A stretch of 13,194 nucleotides of DNA from CAZGUG01 sp964529035 (GCA_964529035.1 CAZGUG010000053.1:1-13194); one strand, 5' to 3'. Numbered from the stretch's first letter, positions 1 through 7,209 are shown. Numbers and translations are program-made. Notes: generated by a model from the letters alone, not told the origin.

Positions 1-1
1 G

Positions 2-133
2 TGCAATAAGAAAGGGATAGCAAATATGCTGAAGTTAGGTCTAATGTTTTTATTCGGAACTTTTAGTCATGCAATAGTTACTATAATCTCATATCAGTTT
101 TATTTTAGATATGCTCAAACTACAGGTGGTTAA
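2..133 (+). CDS. Possible 3' end of a small hydrophobic ORF (unrecognised, low confidence)
   Basis: The frame is open from the first bases of the window to a TAA at 131-133, so this is either the tail of a gene that begins outside or a 35-codon ORF starting at the ATG at 26. An AAAGGG at 11-16 could serve as a ribosome binding site for that ATG. The peptide is hydrophobic in the middle (a run of Leu, Phe, Ile and Val) and ends in Thr-Thr-Gly-Gly, so one membrane helix is possible. I do not recognise a family. It may equally be a chance ORF in AT-rich DNA. Confidence 0.25.
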   Translation, partial: CNKKGIANMLKLGLMFLFGTFSHAIVTIISYQFYFRYAQTTGG

Positions 134-210
134 AATAAAATGGTGGGAAAAATTAATAATTCCCATTCTTCTTACTATATGTAGCAATCAAATAATAGGA
201 GGAGAAATTA

Positions 211-333
211 ATGGTTTTGAAAGCCTTTATTCTTGGAGGATTATCATCAGTAATTTTAGTATTCATATTAAAGAATCTTCTTAATATTTATGACAGTATG
301 GAATTCATTTGTATATCATCAGGCGTGTTTTAA
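211..333 (+). CDS. Small hydrophobic peptide, 40 aa, unrecognised
   Basis: A 40-codon ORF starts with ATG at 211 and ends with TAA at 331-333. A very strong Shine-Dalgarno sequence (AGGAGG, about 198-203) lies 7-8 bases before the start, which is the main argument that it is translated. Residues 5-24 form one predicted membrane helix with an early Gly-Gly; the rest is short and polar to mixed. It has no recognisable family. The surrounding 1-371 is AT-rich and holds only this and another tiny ORF, so it could be a degenerate remnant rather than a working gene. It converges on the end of the GntR gene. Confidence 0.4.
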   Translation: MVLKAFILGGLSSVILVFILKNLLNIYDSMEFICISSGVF

Positions 334-371
334 CAGTTTTGAAAAATATTTGCGTTGCATTGCAACATTTT

Positions 372-1073
372 TCATTGCGGTTCTTTGCATTCCAAATCAA
401 TAATACCCCTCTTTATATGATAATACATTGCAAGGGCAGCGCCATCGGCATCACGCTGTTTAATAAAATCTGCAATTCTTTTATGATTAATCAGGGCATT
501 TTCGATTGAACGCTTGTGGGTTCCTGCATACACTGCGGTGTATATGGCATCGCTTATGGCAGCTTCAATAGCAGGTAACATCAACTCAATAACACTGTTG
601 TGAGTTGTCTGTGCTATGGCTGCATGGAATCTCTGATCGGCTTCAGAATAGGGTTTGCCTTCCCTGATTAATCGAGCAGCCTCCCTCTCACATGCAATAA
701 TTTTTTCTATTTCTTCATCGCTTGCACGCTCTACCACCATTCGCACATTGGCGGGCTCCAAAACCAAGCGCATTTCAAACCAGTTACATACCAGTTTTTT
801 CTTATCCTCCAGGTAGGAAATACCAAAGGGATCATCCGGAGCATCGGGCTGGTCAGTAACAAATGTACCCCGTCCCCTCTTTATGGCAAGCACGCCATTT
901 GCAACAAGCGTCTTTACTGCTTCGCGTATTGTTGTACGGCTGACCCCCAGTTCTTTAGCCAATTGGTATTCGTTGGGAAGCTTATCGTTGGCCTTATATT
1001 TTTTTTCCAGGAATATCATGTCACTAATTCTATTTGCTATAATCTGCGAAATGGGAATAAAATCATTTGACAT
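372..1073 (-). CDS. GntR-family transcriptional regulator, FadR subfamily with FCD domain
   Basis: A 233-residue regulator of the usual FadR-type length. Residues 8-75 form the winged helix: the stretch from L32 to V72 carries the typical L-A-x-x-L-G-V-S-R-T-T-I-R-E-A recognition region and the wing (K-R-G-R-G-T-F-V). Residues about 92-225 form the all-helical FCD ligand-binding domain. Its usual metal ligands are visible as D146, H150, H197 and H219, so the effector is probably a carboxylate bound at a metal. The start codon has a GGAGGA ribosome binding site (complement of 1078-1085). It is divergent from the dehydratase/TRAP operon and shares the intergenic region with it. By family precedent it is a repressor of that operon, released by its substrate or an intermediate. 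A candidate operator overlaps its own -10 element, suggesting autoregulation. The effector cannot be named from sequence. Confidence 0.93.
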   Translation of the reverse strand: MSNDFIPISQIIANRISDMIFLEKKYKANDKLPNEYQLAKELGVSRTTIREAVKTLVANGVLAIKRGRGTFVTDQPDAPDDPFGISYLEDKKKLVCNWFEMRLVLEPANVRMVVERASDEEIEKIIACEREAARLIREGKPYSEADQRFHAAIAQTTHNSVIELMLPAIEAAISDAIYTAVYAGTHKRSIENALINHKRIADFIKQRDADGAALAMYYHIKRGIIDLECKEPQ

Positions 1074-1100
1074 ACTGTTCCTCCTTTTTCTACTTAGCTA

Positions 1101-1117
1101 CAAAGACATTATACCAC
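1101..1117 (-). promoter_or_regulatory. Extended -10 promoter of the GntR gene with overlapping operator copy
   Basis: Read on the minus strand, TATAAT lies at 1113-1108, preceded by TGG at 1116-1114, giving an extended -10 (TGnTATAAT). No good -35 is seen, which is tolerated with an extended -10. Transcription would start about 25-30 bases before the GntR start codon. The same bases form one copy of the repeated motif (AAGACATTATACCAC on the plus strand, 1103-1117), so regulator binding here would block the gene's own promoter. Confidence 0.65.
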
Positions 1118-1158
1118 GTATTGTCACAAAATCCAGCACGAAACACTTGTTTTCAGTG

Positions 1159-1173
1159 AGACATACTACGTCT
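1159..1173. promoter_or_regulatory. Degenerate palindrome between the divergent promoters
   Basis: AGACATACTACGTCT is an inverted repeat with one mismatched pair about a central C. It shares the AGACAT half and the GTC element with the neighbouring 15-bp repeats, matching their consensus at roughly 10 of 15 positions. It may be a weaker auxiliary binding site for the GntR regulator. This is inference from sequence similarity only. Confidence 0.35.
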
Positions 1174-1196
1174 AGGCATAATTTTTTAGAAATTTC

Positions 1197-1225
1197 TTGA
1201 CAATACCCGCAAAAAAAGGTAAACT
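1197..1225 (+). promoter_or_regulatory. Sigma-A promoter of the dehydratase/TRAP operon
   Basis: A perfect -35 (TTGACA, 1197-1202) and a -10-like TAAACT (1220-1225, 4 of 6) are separated by 17 bases. The start of transcription would fall at about 1231-1233, exactly where the first full operator copy begins (1232). A second, weaker -10-like TATATT lies at 1316-1321 nearer the gene, without a convincing -35. Confidence 0.6.
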
Positions 1226-1231
1226 TCACTT

Positions 1232-1246
1232 AAGACATCATACAAC
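1232..1246. promoter_or_regulatory. Candidate GntR operator, copy 1
   Basis: AAGACATCATACAAC sits at the predicted +1 of the operon promoter. It matches the copy at 1285-1299 at 14 of 15 positions and the copy at 1103-1117 at 13 of 15, all in the same orientation. Three such copies confined to the regulator-operon intergenic region are best explained as binding sites for the divergent GntR protein. Confidence 0.6.
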
Positions 1247-1284
1247 GTCATCAAATAACAGCAATAAAAATCATCTACTCCACC

Positions 1285-1299
1285 AAGACATCGTACAAC
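1285..1299. promoter_or_regulatory. Candidate GntR operator, copy 2
   Basis: AAGACATCGTACAAC differs from copy 1 by a single base. Its start is 53 bp downstream of copy 1, close to five helical turns, so regulator bound at both would lie on the same face of the DNA. It lies in the 5' leader of the dehydratase gene, where it could act as a roadblock or support looping. Confidence 0.58.
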
Positions 1300-1358
1300 T
1301 CACGATTTTCTAAGGTATATTGATTAAAACAAAAAATTAGTTCAGAAAGGAGAAAAGC

Positions 1359-3020
1359 ATGAGAAGTGACCAAATGAAATCAGGCGTTACCAGGGCTCCG
1401 CACAGGTCTCTGTTCAAAGCGCTGGGGCTTACGGACGAAGAAATGCATCGGCCTATGATAGGTATTGTAAATGCACAGAACGATATCATTCCAGGGCATC
1501 TGCATTTGAATGAAATAGCCGATGCGGTTAAGGCCGGAGTTCGCATGGCCGGAGGAACACCATTCCAATTCCCTACAATAGGCGTATGTGACGGTATAGC
1601 AATGGGGCATGAAGGGATGAAATACTCTCTAATAAGCAGAGAGCATATAGCTGATTCCGTTGAAATAATGGCGATGGCCCATCCCTTTGACGCACTGGTG
1701 TTTGTAACCAACTGTGACAAAATTGTGCCGGGGATGCTAATGGCAGCACTACGACTAAATATACCCTGTATATTTATCAGCGGCGGCCCTATGATGCCGG
1801 GCTATTTCAACGGCCGAAAAATGACCCTTTCCAACGCCTTTGAAGCCATAGGCGCAGCGGGAGCAAACAAGATAAGCCAGAGAGAGCTTGCGGATATTGA
1901 AGAGTACTGCTGCCCGGGCTGCGGTTCCTGCGCGGGTATGTTTACCGCCAATTCCATGAACTGTATGACAGAGGTCATTGGTCTGGGTCTGCCTGGCAAC
2001 GGTACAATACCCGCCGTTAATGCAGCCCGGATCCGTCTTGCCAAGGAAGCGGGAATGAAGGTTATGGAACTGCTTGAAGAAAACATACGTCCACGGGATA
2101 TTGTAACCGCCGATTCACTGCATAATGCTCTGACCGCAGATATGGCCCTCGGCTGCTCTACTAATACAGTGCTGCATTTGCCCGCTATCGCCCATGCTGC
2201 GGGCATCAAGATTAATCTAGAAGACATCAACAGTATCAGCAGGACCGTACCCCATTTAGTCAAGCTCAGCCCTGCAGGCCCCGATTGTCTGGTAGACCTG
2301 TGGCAGGCCGGTGGCCTTTCCGCTTTACTTAAGGAACTTGACGAGTACGGTCTGCTGAATGCCAGTTGTATGACAGTGACAGGAAAAACAGTAGCGGAAA
2401 ACATTAAAGACGCCCAGGTAATAGACGCATCGGTTATAAGAAGCCGGGACAATGCATACTCCCCCGACGGCGGGCTTGCCATACTATGGGGCAATCTTGC
2501 TCCCGATGGCGCCGTTGTCAAAAAAGGTGCAGTATTACCGGAAATGATGGTACACAGCGGTCCTGCAAAGGTATACAACAGCGAAGAAGAATGCGTTGAA
2601 GCCATTATGTCCGGCAAGGTTGTAGCGGGAGACGTAGTAGTGGTTCGGTATGAAGGGCCCAAGGGCGGACCGGGAATGCGTGAAATGTTAACTCCCACAT
2701 CGGTAATTGCCGGCATGGGTTTGGACAGCAGTGTAGCCTTGATTACCGACGGCAGATTCTCGGGAGCATCCAGAGGAGCTTCCATAGGGCACATATCCCC
2801 CGAAGCAGCTACCGGAGGCCTGATTGGTTTAGTAGAAGACGGTGACACAATCAGCATTGATATACCCAACAACAGACTGGAACTGTTGGTTAACGACCAG
2901 ACAATAGCCGCAAGAAGGGCAAATTTTGTACCAAAAGAAAAGCCTGTACCAAACGGATATCTTAAACGGTATCGCGACATGGTTACATCCGCCAATACAG
3001 GCGCAGTATTGAAGGACTAA
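1359..3020 (+). CDS. IlvD/Edd-family dehydratase (dihydroxy-acid or sugar-acid dehydratase)
   Basis: The protein has 553 residues, the usual length for bacterial dihydroxy-acid dehydratases. These enzymes remove water from a 2,3-dihydroxy carboxylate to give a 2-keto acid, using an Fe-S cluster and Mg2+. Hallmarks are P-G-H at 45-47, D-G-I-A-M-G-H-E-G-M near 78-87, N-C-D-K with C119, C-C-P-G-C-G-S-C at 184-191, and G-R-F-S-G with the presumed catalytic S468. The P-G-H form lacks the extra Cys of the [2Fe-2S] class, pointing to an oxygen-sensitive [4Fe-4S] enzyme like that of E. coli. A good SD (AAAGGAG, 1346-1352) precedes the ATG. It heads an operon with a TRAP transporter and faces a FadR-type regulator, with no ilv or leu genes nearby. 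A catabolic role on a sugar acid therefore seems likelier than branched-chain synthesis. The family is certain; the substrate is not, so I withhold the symbol ilvD. Confidence 0.92.
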   Translation: MRSDQMKSGVTRAPHRSLFKALGLTDEEMHRPMIGIVNAQNDIIPGHLHLNEIADAVKAGVRMAGGTPFQFPTIGVCDGIAMGHEGMKYSLISREHIADSVEIMAMAHPFDALVFVTNCDKIVPGMLMAALRLNIPCIFISGGPMMPGYFNGRKMTLSNAFEAIGAAGANKISQRELADIEEYCCPGCGSCAGMFTANSMNCMTEVIGLGLPGNGTIPAVNAARIRLAKEAGMKVMELLEENIRPRDIVTADSLHNALTADMALGCSTNTVLHLPAIAHAAGIKINLEDINSISRTVPHLVKLSPAGPDCLVDLWQAGGLSALLKELDEYGLLNASCMTVTGKTVAENIKDAQVIDASVIRSRDNAYSPDGGLAILWGNLAPDGAVVKKGAVLPEMMVHSGPAKVYNSEEECVEAIMSGKVVAGDVVVVRYEGPKGGPGMREMLTPTSVIAGMGLDSSVALITDGRFSGASRGASIGHISPEAATGGLIGLVEDGDTISIDIPNNRLELLVNDQTIAARRANFVPKEKPVPNGYLKRYRDMVTSANTGAVLKD

Positions 3021-3050
3021 GCGAAACGGTATTGTAGTTGTAGTGCTCCA

Positions 3051-3072
3051 GCCCCTTGTATTAATAAAGGGC
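3051..3072 (+). promoter_or_regulatory. Intercistronic hairpin between dehydratase and dctP
   Basis: GCCCCTT (3051-3057) can pair with AAAGGGC (3066-3072) with one mismatch around an 8-base loop. It is followed by an A-rich stretch rather than a T run, so it is not a normal terminator. It could stabilise or separate the mRNA for the binding protein, as is common before abundant solute-binding proteins. Evidence is structural only. Confidence 0.3.
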
Positions 3073-3100
3073 ATAAAAAAATATTTAGGAGGATGAGAGT

Positions 3101-4126
3101 ATGAAAATAATAAACCGGTTCTTGCTTGTTATGGCAATGCTTTTGGTGTTGTTCAGTGTGGCAGCCTGCGCAAATGATACTGCTCCTGATACGGAAAGCC
3201 CCGAAGGTGAAGCATCAACAGAAACCGTAGTCTTAAAACTGGGTACAACCGTAAATGAACAGGACAGCTTCCATGTAGCAGCTGAAAAGTTTGCAGAATT
3301 GGTAGAACACCGTACCGACAGCGCTTACAAGATCGAAATATATCCAAATGCCGCATTGGGTGATGAACGAACAATGCTCGAAAGCATGCAAATGGGTACT
3401 TTGGATATGGGTGTTATCACCAGCGGCCCTTTTGTAAATTTTGTTCCTGAAATGGGTGTGCTTGATATGCCTTTCCTGTTTGCAAACAATGAGGAAGCGT
3501 ATAGGGTCCTTGACGGCGAAATAGGCAGAGAACTCCTTGATAAGATTGAAGACGCACAGCTTAAAGGGCTTGCTTACGCGGAACGGGGTTTCCGCAATTT
3601 AACAAATAGCGTACGTCCTGTAGAAACTGCAGCGGATATAAAAGGCCTAAAAATCCGTGTAATGGAAAACGAAGTGTATATATCAACCTTTGAAGCGTTG
3701 GGTGTCAACACAGTACCCATGGCATGGACTGAAGCACTTACAGCTTTACAGCAAAACACTATTAATGGTCAAGAGAATCCTGTAAACGTCATTCATTCCT
3801 ATAAGCTTTGGGAATCGCAGGATTATGTTACCATGACACGTCATGCCTACGCAGCTGCACCAATAACCATGAGTCTTGACAGGTTTAACAGTCTACCTGA
3901 GGATGTACAGCAGATTTTCATACAGTCAGCCCAAGAAGCTGCTGAATACGAGCGTAACTGGGTAGCGGAAAATGAAGATATACAGATGGCCGCATTAGAA
4001 GAAAACGGTATGGAAATTGTGAAAGAACCTGACTTGGATAGCTTTAGAGCAGCTGTTGAAAGTGTATACCAGCAGTACCCACAATATGCAGACTATCTTT
4101 CAAGGATTGAAGCGGCTCTGCGATAG
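3101..4126 (+). CDS. TRAP transporter solute-binding lipoprotein, DctP family
   Basis: A 341-residue extracytoplasmic binding protein. Residues 1-22 are a lipoprotein signal peptide with lipobox V-A-A-C and lipidation at C23, followed by an acidic linker to about residue 42. The mature part shows DctP family marks: L-G-T-T at the first strand, R-G-F-R-N near 162-166, G-L-K-I-R-V-M-E-N at 182-190 with R186, the family arginine that salt-bridges the ligand carboxylate, and N-G-Q-E-N at 222-226. It captures an acidic solute outside the membrane and hands it to the DctQM permease. The ALQ..(I/D)GQENP-like pattern is the one found in sugar-acid and C4-acid binding members. It has a strong SD (AGGAGG, 3087-3092) and lies third-party-free between the dehydratase and dctQ in one operon. 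The ligand is inferred to be the dehydratase's substrate. Confidence 0.93.
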   Translation: MKIINRFLLVMAMLLVLFSVAACANDTAPDTESPEGEASTETVVLKLGTTVNEQDSFHVAAEKFAELVEHRTDSAYKIEIYPNAALGDERTMLESMQMGTLDMGVITSGPFVNFVPEMGVLDMPFLFANNEEAYRVLDGEIGRELLDKIEDAQLKGLAYAERGFRNLTNSVRPVETAADIKGLKIRVMENEVYISTFEALGVNTVPMAWTEALTALQQNTINGQENPVNVIHSYKLWESQDYVTMTRHAYAAAPITMSLDRFNSLPEDVQQIFIQSAQEAAEYERNWVAENEDIQMAALEENGMEIVKEPDLDSFRAAVESVYQQYPQYADYLSRIEAALR

Positions 4127-4147
4127 ATCATATAAGGTGGTGTTTTT

Positions 4148-4642
4148 ATGGCAGTAGCAAAAGCGATAAATCAACTTAGCAATCTTGTCTACCGAATAAG
4201 CTGTGTAATTGTTGTGGTGCTACTTGCTGCTATGGTAGTGGTTACATCCCTGCAAATTATATGTCGGGTATTCTTTACTGCGCTTTCGTGGAGTGAAGAA
4301 TTGGCTCGCTACTTACTGGTATGGTCAACATTCATAGGAGCCGGTTGTGTATATAAAACCGGAGGACATATTGCGGTAACCATTGTACGGGAAACATTGC
4401 CCAAAAATGCGCAGAAGTTTTTAAAGATATTGGCACATGTGCTTTGTGGTGTCTTTTTCGTAATCGCAACGTATTACGGTTTTAAGTATATGGGAAGACA
4501 AGGCAGCCAGCTTTCGGCTGCCCTGCGCATTCCTATGCGCTATATATACATGGCTATACCCGTAAACAGTTGTGTAATGCTTTTGCATACGGTTAACGAG
4601 ATTTCTCAAATCATTAATTCGAAGGAGGTGACGGCTCAATGA
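4148..4642 (+). CDS. TRAP transporter small permease subunit, DctQ family
   Basis: A 164-residue membrane protein with four hydrophobic segments at about 17-43, 54-69, 90-110 and 128-148, the usual DctQ topology. The conserved S-E-E-L-A-R-Y-L-L-V-W stretch follows the first helix and R-I-P-M-R-Y precedes the last. DctQ pairs with the large subunit DctM to form the Na+-driven permease served by the DctP protein encoded just upstream. Its stop codon overlaps the dctM start by four bases (ATGA, 4639-4642), so the two are translationally coupled. Confidence 0.92.
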   Translation: MAVAKAINQLSNLVYRISCVIVVVLLAAMVVVTSLQIICRVFFTALSWSEELARYLLVWSTFIGAGCVYKTGGHIAVTIVRETLPKNAQKFLKILAHVLCGVFFVIATYYGFKYMGRQGSQLSAALRIPMRYIYMAIPVNSCVMLLHTVNEISQIINSKEVTAQ

Positions 4643-5901
4643 CAGCTTTATTGTTTTCAGTATTCTTTTTAGGTCTTATAATCGGTATACCTATAGCTTT
4701 TGCTATTGGAATTTCTGCCGTCACCGTATTAATAAATGGGGATGTTAATTTACTAATCATAGTGCAACGCATGTTTGCAGCAACGGATTCTTTTCCACTT
4801 ATTGCTGTACCATTTTTCATACTTGCAGGAGATTTACTATCTCGCGGGGCCATATCACATAGACTGGTTACATTTGCAGATTCTTTGTTAGGCAGGATAA
4901 AGGGCGGTCTGTCGGTGGTTTCGGTTATTGCAGGTATGTTCTTTGCAGCTATTTCCGGCTCAGGTGCTGCAACAACTGCAGCCGTTGGTGCTCCTCTTAT
5001 ACCTGAGCTTAAAAAGCGTAATTATAGAGAAGATTCTTCAATAGCACTAATCGCTGCTTCAGGATGCATAGGCGTAGTAATTCCACCATCGGTACCAATG
5101 GTGCTTTATGCAGTTATAGCTGACCAAAGCGTAACCCAGCTCTTTAAAAACGGATTCCTACCCGGTGTACTAATGGGCGGAGTGCTTATAGGTGTTTCCC
5201 TGTTCCAGGCGCATAAATACAATTATCCCAAAGGAATAATGTTCTCATGGAAAAACTTGTGGTCAACATTTAAACAGTCTGTATGGGGTCTTATGATGCC
5301 TCTTATTATACTAGGTGGAATATTTTCAGGTTATTTCACGCCTTCAGAAGCTGCAGCAGTTGCGGTGGTATATTCCATGTTTGTTTCGCTATTCCTGTAC
5401 CGCGACCTAACTCTTAAGGATATATCTAAAATTATGTTGGGAAGCGCAAAGACATCTTCCATTATTATGCTGATTATTGCATGCAGCGGTATATTTGGTT
5501 GGGTTCTGGCCAACTGGAAAATACCCGAGACAGTAGCAATGGGCATACTATCAGTATCAACCAACAAATATATAATAATGCTGATGATATCAATAATAAT
5601 ATTGATTGCCGGTGTATTTATGGAGACTTCATCTGCAGTTATACTTCTAACTCCGGTATTTCTACCATTAGTACAGATGCTGGGCATAAACCTTGTGCAT
5701 TTCGGTATTATATTCACAGTGGGTATATCTATAGGTATGATTACTCCACCGGTAGCAATCAACCTGTTTGTGGGTTCAAGTATAACAGGTATACCTATAG
5801 AGCGAATATCCAAGGCGGTTATACCCTATTTGGTCGGTTTAATCCTCGCCTTCCTTCTGTATATATACCTGCCGATATTTGTTCCGGCGATTATATTCTA
5901 A
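4639..5901 (+). CDS. TRAP transporter large permease subunit, DctM family
   Basis: A 420-residue, highly hydrophobic protein with about a dozen membrane segments, typical of the DctM/ion-transporter superfamily. Visible family signatures include the N-terminal G-I-P-I-A-F-A-I-G turn (residues about 15-23), S-G-S-G-A-A-T-T-A-A-V-G near 110-121, and the P-P-S-V-P-M-V-L-Y segment with its re-entrant loop character. The matching second half has M-I-T-P-P-V-A-I-N-L. It forms the Na+/solute channel of the TRAP system. The start overlaps the dctQ stop, with GGAGGTG (about 4623-4629) as ribosome binding site. It is the last gene of the operon, closed by a strong hairpin terminator 12 bases downstream. 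Confidence 0.94.
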   Translation: MTALLFSVFFLGLIIGIPIAFAIGISAVTVLINGDVNLLIIVQRMFAATDSFPLIAVPFFILAGDLLSRGAISHRLVTFADSLLGRIKGGLSVVSVIAGMFFAAISGSGAATTAAVGAPLIPELKKRNYREDSSIALIAASGCIGVVIPPSVPMVLYAVIADQSVTQLFKNGFLPGVLMGGVLIGVSLFQAHKYNYPKGIMFSWKNLWSTFKQSVWGLMMPLIILGGIFSGYFTPSEAAAVAVVYSMFVSLFLYRDLTLKDISKIMLGSAKTSSIIMLIIACSGIFGWVLANWKIPETVAMGILSVSTNKYIIMLMISIIILIAGVFMETSSAVILLTPVFLPLVQMLGINLVHFGIIFTVGISIGMITPPVAINLFVGSSITGIPIERISKAVIPYLVGLILAFLLYIYLPIFVPAIIF

Positions 5902-5912
5902 GTTTAACTGAG

Positions 5913-5954
5913 TATAAAAAGAAAGGTGCTAAGTAATGCACCTTTCTTTTTATA
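5913..5954. terminator. Strong bidirectional intrinsic terminator
   Basis: A perfect 17-bp inverted repeat (5913-5929 against 5938-5954) encloses an 8-base loop (TAAGTAAT). The GC-rich part GAAAGGTGC/GCACCTTTC is flanked by A5 on the left and T5 on the right, so the hairpin has a U tail on either strand. It ends the dehydratase/TRAP operon on the plus strand. It is also well placed to end the convergent methyltransferase gene on the minus strand (stop at 6016). Confidence 0.93.
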
Positions 5955-6015
5955 GCAATCTTCAATCGCCTTTTGCTCCTTTCACCAACTTCTCCGACAT
6001 AAAACCTCTGTCCGG

Positions 6016-6717
6016 TTATTTGGTACAAACATATGCAGCTATGAACCCATTGAAATAATCTGCCTTTTCTATATTAAACCCTGCTTTTTTTAGTAAATCT
6101 TCCATAATCCAATCTAAAGTGGAATATTCTTGTTTGATATGGGCTCTTACTTCCTCTGCAACTTTTTCACCTGCTGTTGACTTGATTTTTTCAATTATTT
6201 CATCAAAAAAAGTAAAATAATCATCAATAGCAGGAAATACTACATCTCTCAAATAAAATTTTCCTCCCTTGTTCAACAACTCATAAATACGTTTTAGTGC
6301 AATAAATTTCCAAAAATCCGGCAGGTGATGTAAGGCCAATTGAGATACAACAATATCAATTGGGTTACCTTGGTGGCAATAAGTCAAAAATCCGCCATGA
6401 AGAAACTTAATGTTATCTTGCTTTTTGAACTTAGCCTTTTTACGGGCAATATTAAGCATAGCCATTGAAGTGTCTAAAGCATAAACTATCCTACAATACT
6501 TCGAAATACCTATAGCAAATTCACCGGTTCCTGTTCCAATTTCAAGCAACGAATCGTTCTTGCCTATATTGAGAGAAGCTTTAACATCTTTAATTTCTTC
6601 ATTGATATGTCTAATCTGCTGCATGTTTAGGTCATATGCTCGCGCTTCCTCAATTCTAGAATAATCTACACCTATTTGTTGAAACTCATTATAGTACCAT
6701 ATTGGGGATGATTCCAT
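6016..6717 (-). CDS. Class I SAM-dependent methyltransferase, substrate unknown
   Basis: A 233-residue protein with a Rossmann-type methyltransferase core. Motif I is L-L-E-I-G-T-G-T-G-E-F at about 57-67. The acidic motif II residue is in A-L-D-T-S near 82, binding the SAM ribose. The post-I region reads D-I-V-V-S-Q-L-A-L-H-H-L-P-D near 121-134, followed by G-G-K-F-Y-L-R-D. This resembles the UbiE/COQ5-like Methyltransf_11/25 group, but the target cannot be named. I chose the ATG at 6717 because AAGGTGG lies about 5 bases before it; an in-frame GTG at 6726 inside that SD is the alternative and would add three residues. It is an isolated single gene with its own promoter, convergent with the TRAP operon. 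Confidence 0.85.
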   Translation of the reverse strand: MESSPIWYYNEFQQIGVDYSRIEEARAYDLNMQQIRHINEEIKDVKASLNIGKNDSLLEIGTGTGEFAIGISKYCRIVYALDTSMAMLNIARKKAKFKKQDNIKFLHGGFLTYCHQGNPIDIVVSQLALHHLPDFWKFIALKRIYELLNKGGKFYLRDVVFPAIDDYFTFFDEIIEKIKSTAGEKVAEEVRAHIKQEYSTLDWIMEDLLKKAGFNIEKADYFNGFIAAYVCTK

Positions 6718-6760
6718 AACTTCCACCTTCCAGTTTCGGTATATATATTTGATTTTTTCT

Positions 6761-6769
6761 ATTATAACA
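6761..6769 (-). promoter_or_regulatory. Extended -10 promoter of the methyltransferase gene
   Basis: On the minus strand TATAAT (6766-6761) is preceded by TGT (6769-6767), an extended -10 signature, about 45 bases before the chosen start codon. No convincing -35 hexamer is seen. Confidence 0.5.
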
Positions 6770-6954
6770 TATCCTTATTAGCCTGCACCACTAAAAGCAA
6801 AAAATGTTTATTTTGACCTGGAAGCCATACAGAGGGTTTAATCAGAATAAAAGGGTTTGAACGAAATACGCAAAAGTGAGGGTGCTAAAAATATGTTATA
6901 CCGAACATTAGTAGGATAAAGCAAATTAATAATTGTGTTTTTGGAGTGGTGCAT

Positions 6955-7125
6955 GTGAAAAAACTGAGTAATAAATTTTTTATATTAATGATGTGGATAG
7001 TATTGGTTATAATAGGCGTGCTTCAGTTCTTTGAACTGCCAAAAACATTAGACTATATTTTATTAGTACTAGCAATAATATTAGGAATTATAGGAATATA
7101 CAAAAAATTTAAAATAGCTTACTGA
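6955..7125 (+). CDS. Small two-helix membrane protein, 56 aa
   Basis: A 56-codon ORF begins with GTG at 6955, eight bases after a GGAG ribosome binding site (6943-6946), and ends at TGA 7123-7125. The composition is that of a real small membrane protein: a basic N-terminus (K-K-L-S-N-K), helix 1 at about 8-25, a short polar turn with E27, P29, K30 and D33, helix 2 at about 34-49, and a basic tail (Y-K-K-F-K). An inside-positive hairpin in the membrane is expected. I recognise no family. It stands alone between the methyltransferase and the selenoprotein-like gene, with no clear promoter. The overlapping ATG at 6953 is in another frame and stops at once. Confidence 0.6.
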   Translation: MKKLSNKFFILMMWIVLVIIGVLQFFELPKTLDYILLVLAIILGIIGIYKKFKIAY

Positions 7126-7159
7126 TCATAATTTCTATCTATGAATAAGTCGCATCCTT

Positions 7160-7179
7160 CCTATATGGTGCAATATAGG
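7160..7179. repeat. Inverted repeat upstream of the selenoprotein-like gene
   Basis: CCTATAT (7160-7166) and ATATAGG (7173-7179) form a perfect 7-bp dyad around GGTGCA. It lies 35 bases after the small membrane protein's stop and 15 bases before an AGGAGGA. It is not followed by a T run on the plus strand, so a terminator is unlikely; an operator or a leader hairpin is possible. Confidence 0.4.
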
Positions 7180-7209
7180 TAAAAAAATAATTCAGGAGGA
7201 TTAAGGGTA

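Noticed and set aside
140..184. 14-codon ORF between the two small ORFs at the left edge
   Set aside because: Too short and polar to support as a gene, with only a weak GGTGG before it.
354..366. 13-bp palindrome GTTGCA-T-TGCAAC after the GntR gene as terminator
   Set aside because: A one-base loop and no adjacent U run on the minus strand; possible but unsupported.
309..509. 66-codon plus-strand ORF opposite the end of the GntR gene
   Set aside because: Mostly antisense to the FCD domain coding region; no ribosome binding site.
1226..1358. T-box or branched-chain amino acid attenuator in the dehydratase leader
   Set aside because: No T-box sequence, no leader peptide rich in Ile/Leu/Val codons and no terminator hairpin; the leader is short and carries operator-like repeats instead.
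1802..2995. Long minus-strand ORF (397 codons) within the dehydratase gene
   Set aside because: Antisense shadow of a well-conserved IlvD-family gene; its peptide is Ser/Pro-rich without any domain and lacks a ribosome binding site.
5481..5936. Plus-strand ORF overlapping dctM and the terminator
   Set aside because: Out-of-frame shadow of dctM, low-complexity Asn/Tyr/Ile-rich peptide, running into the terminator hairpin.
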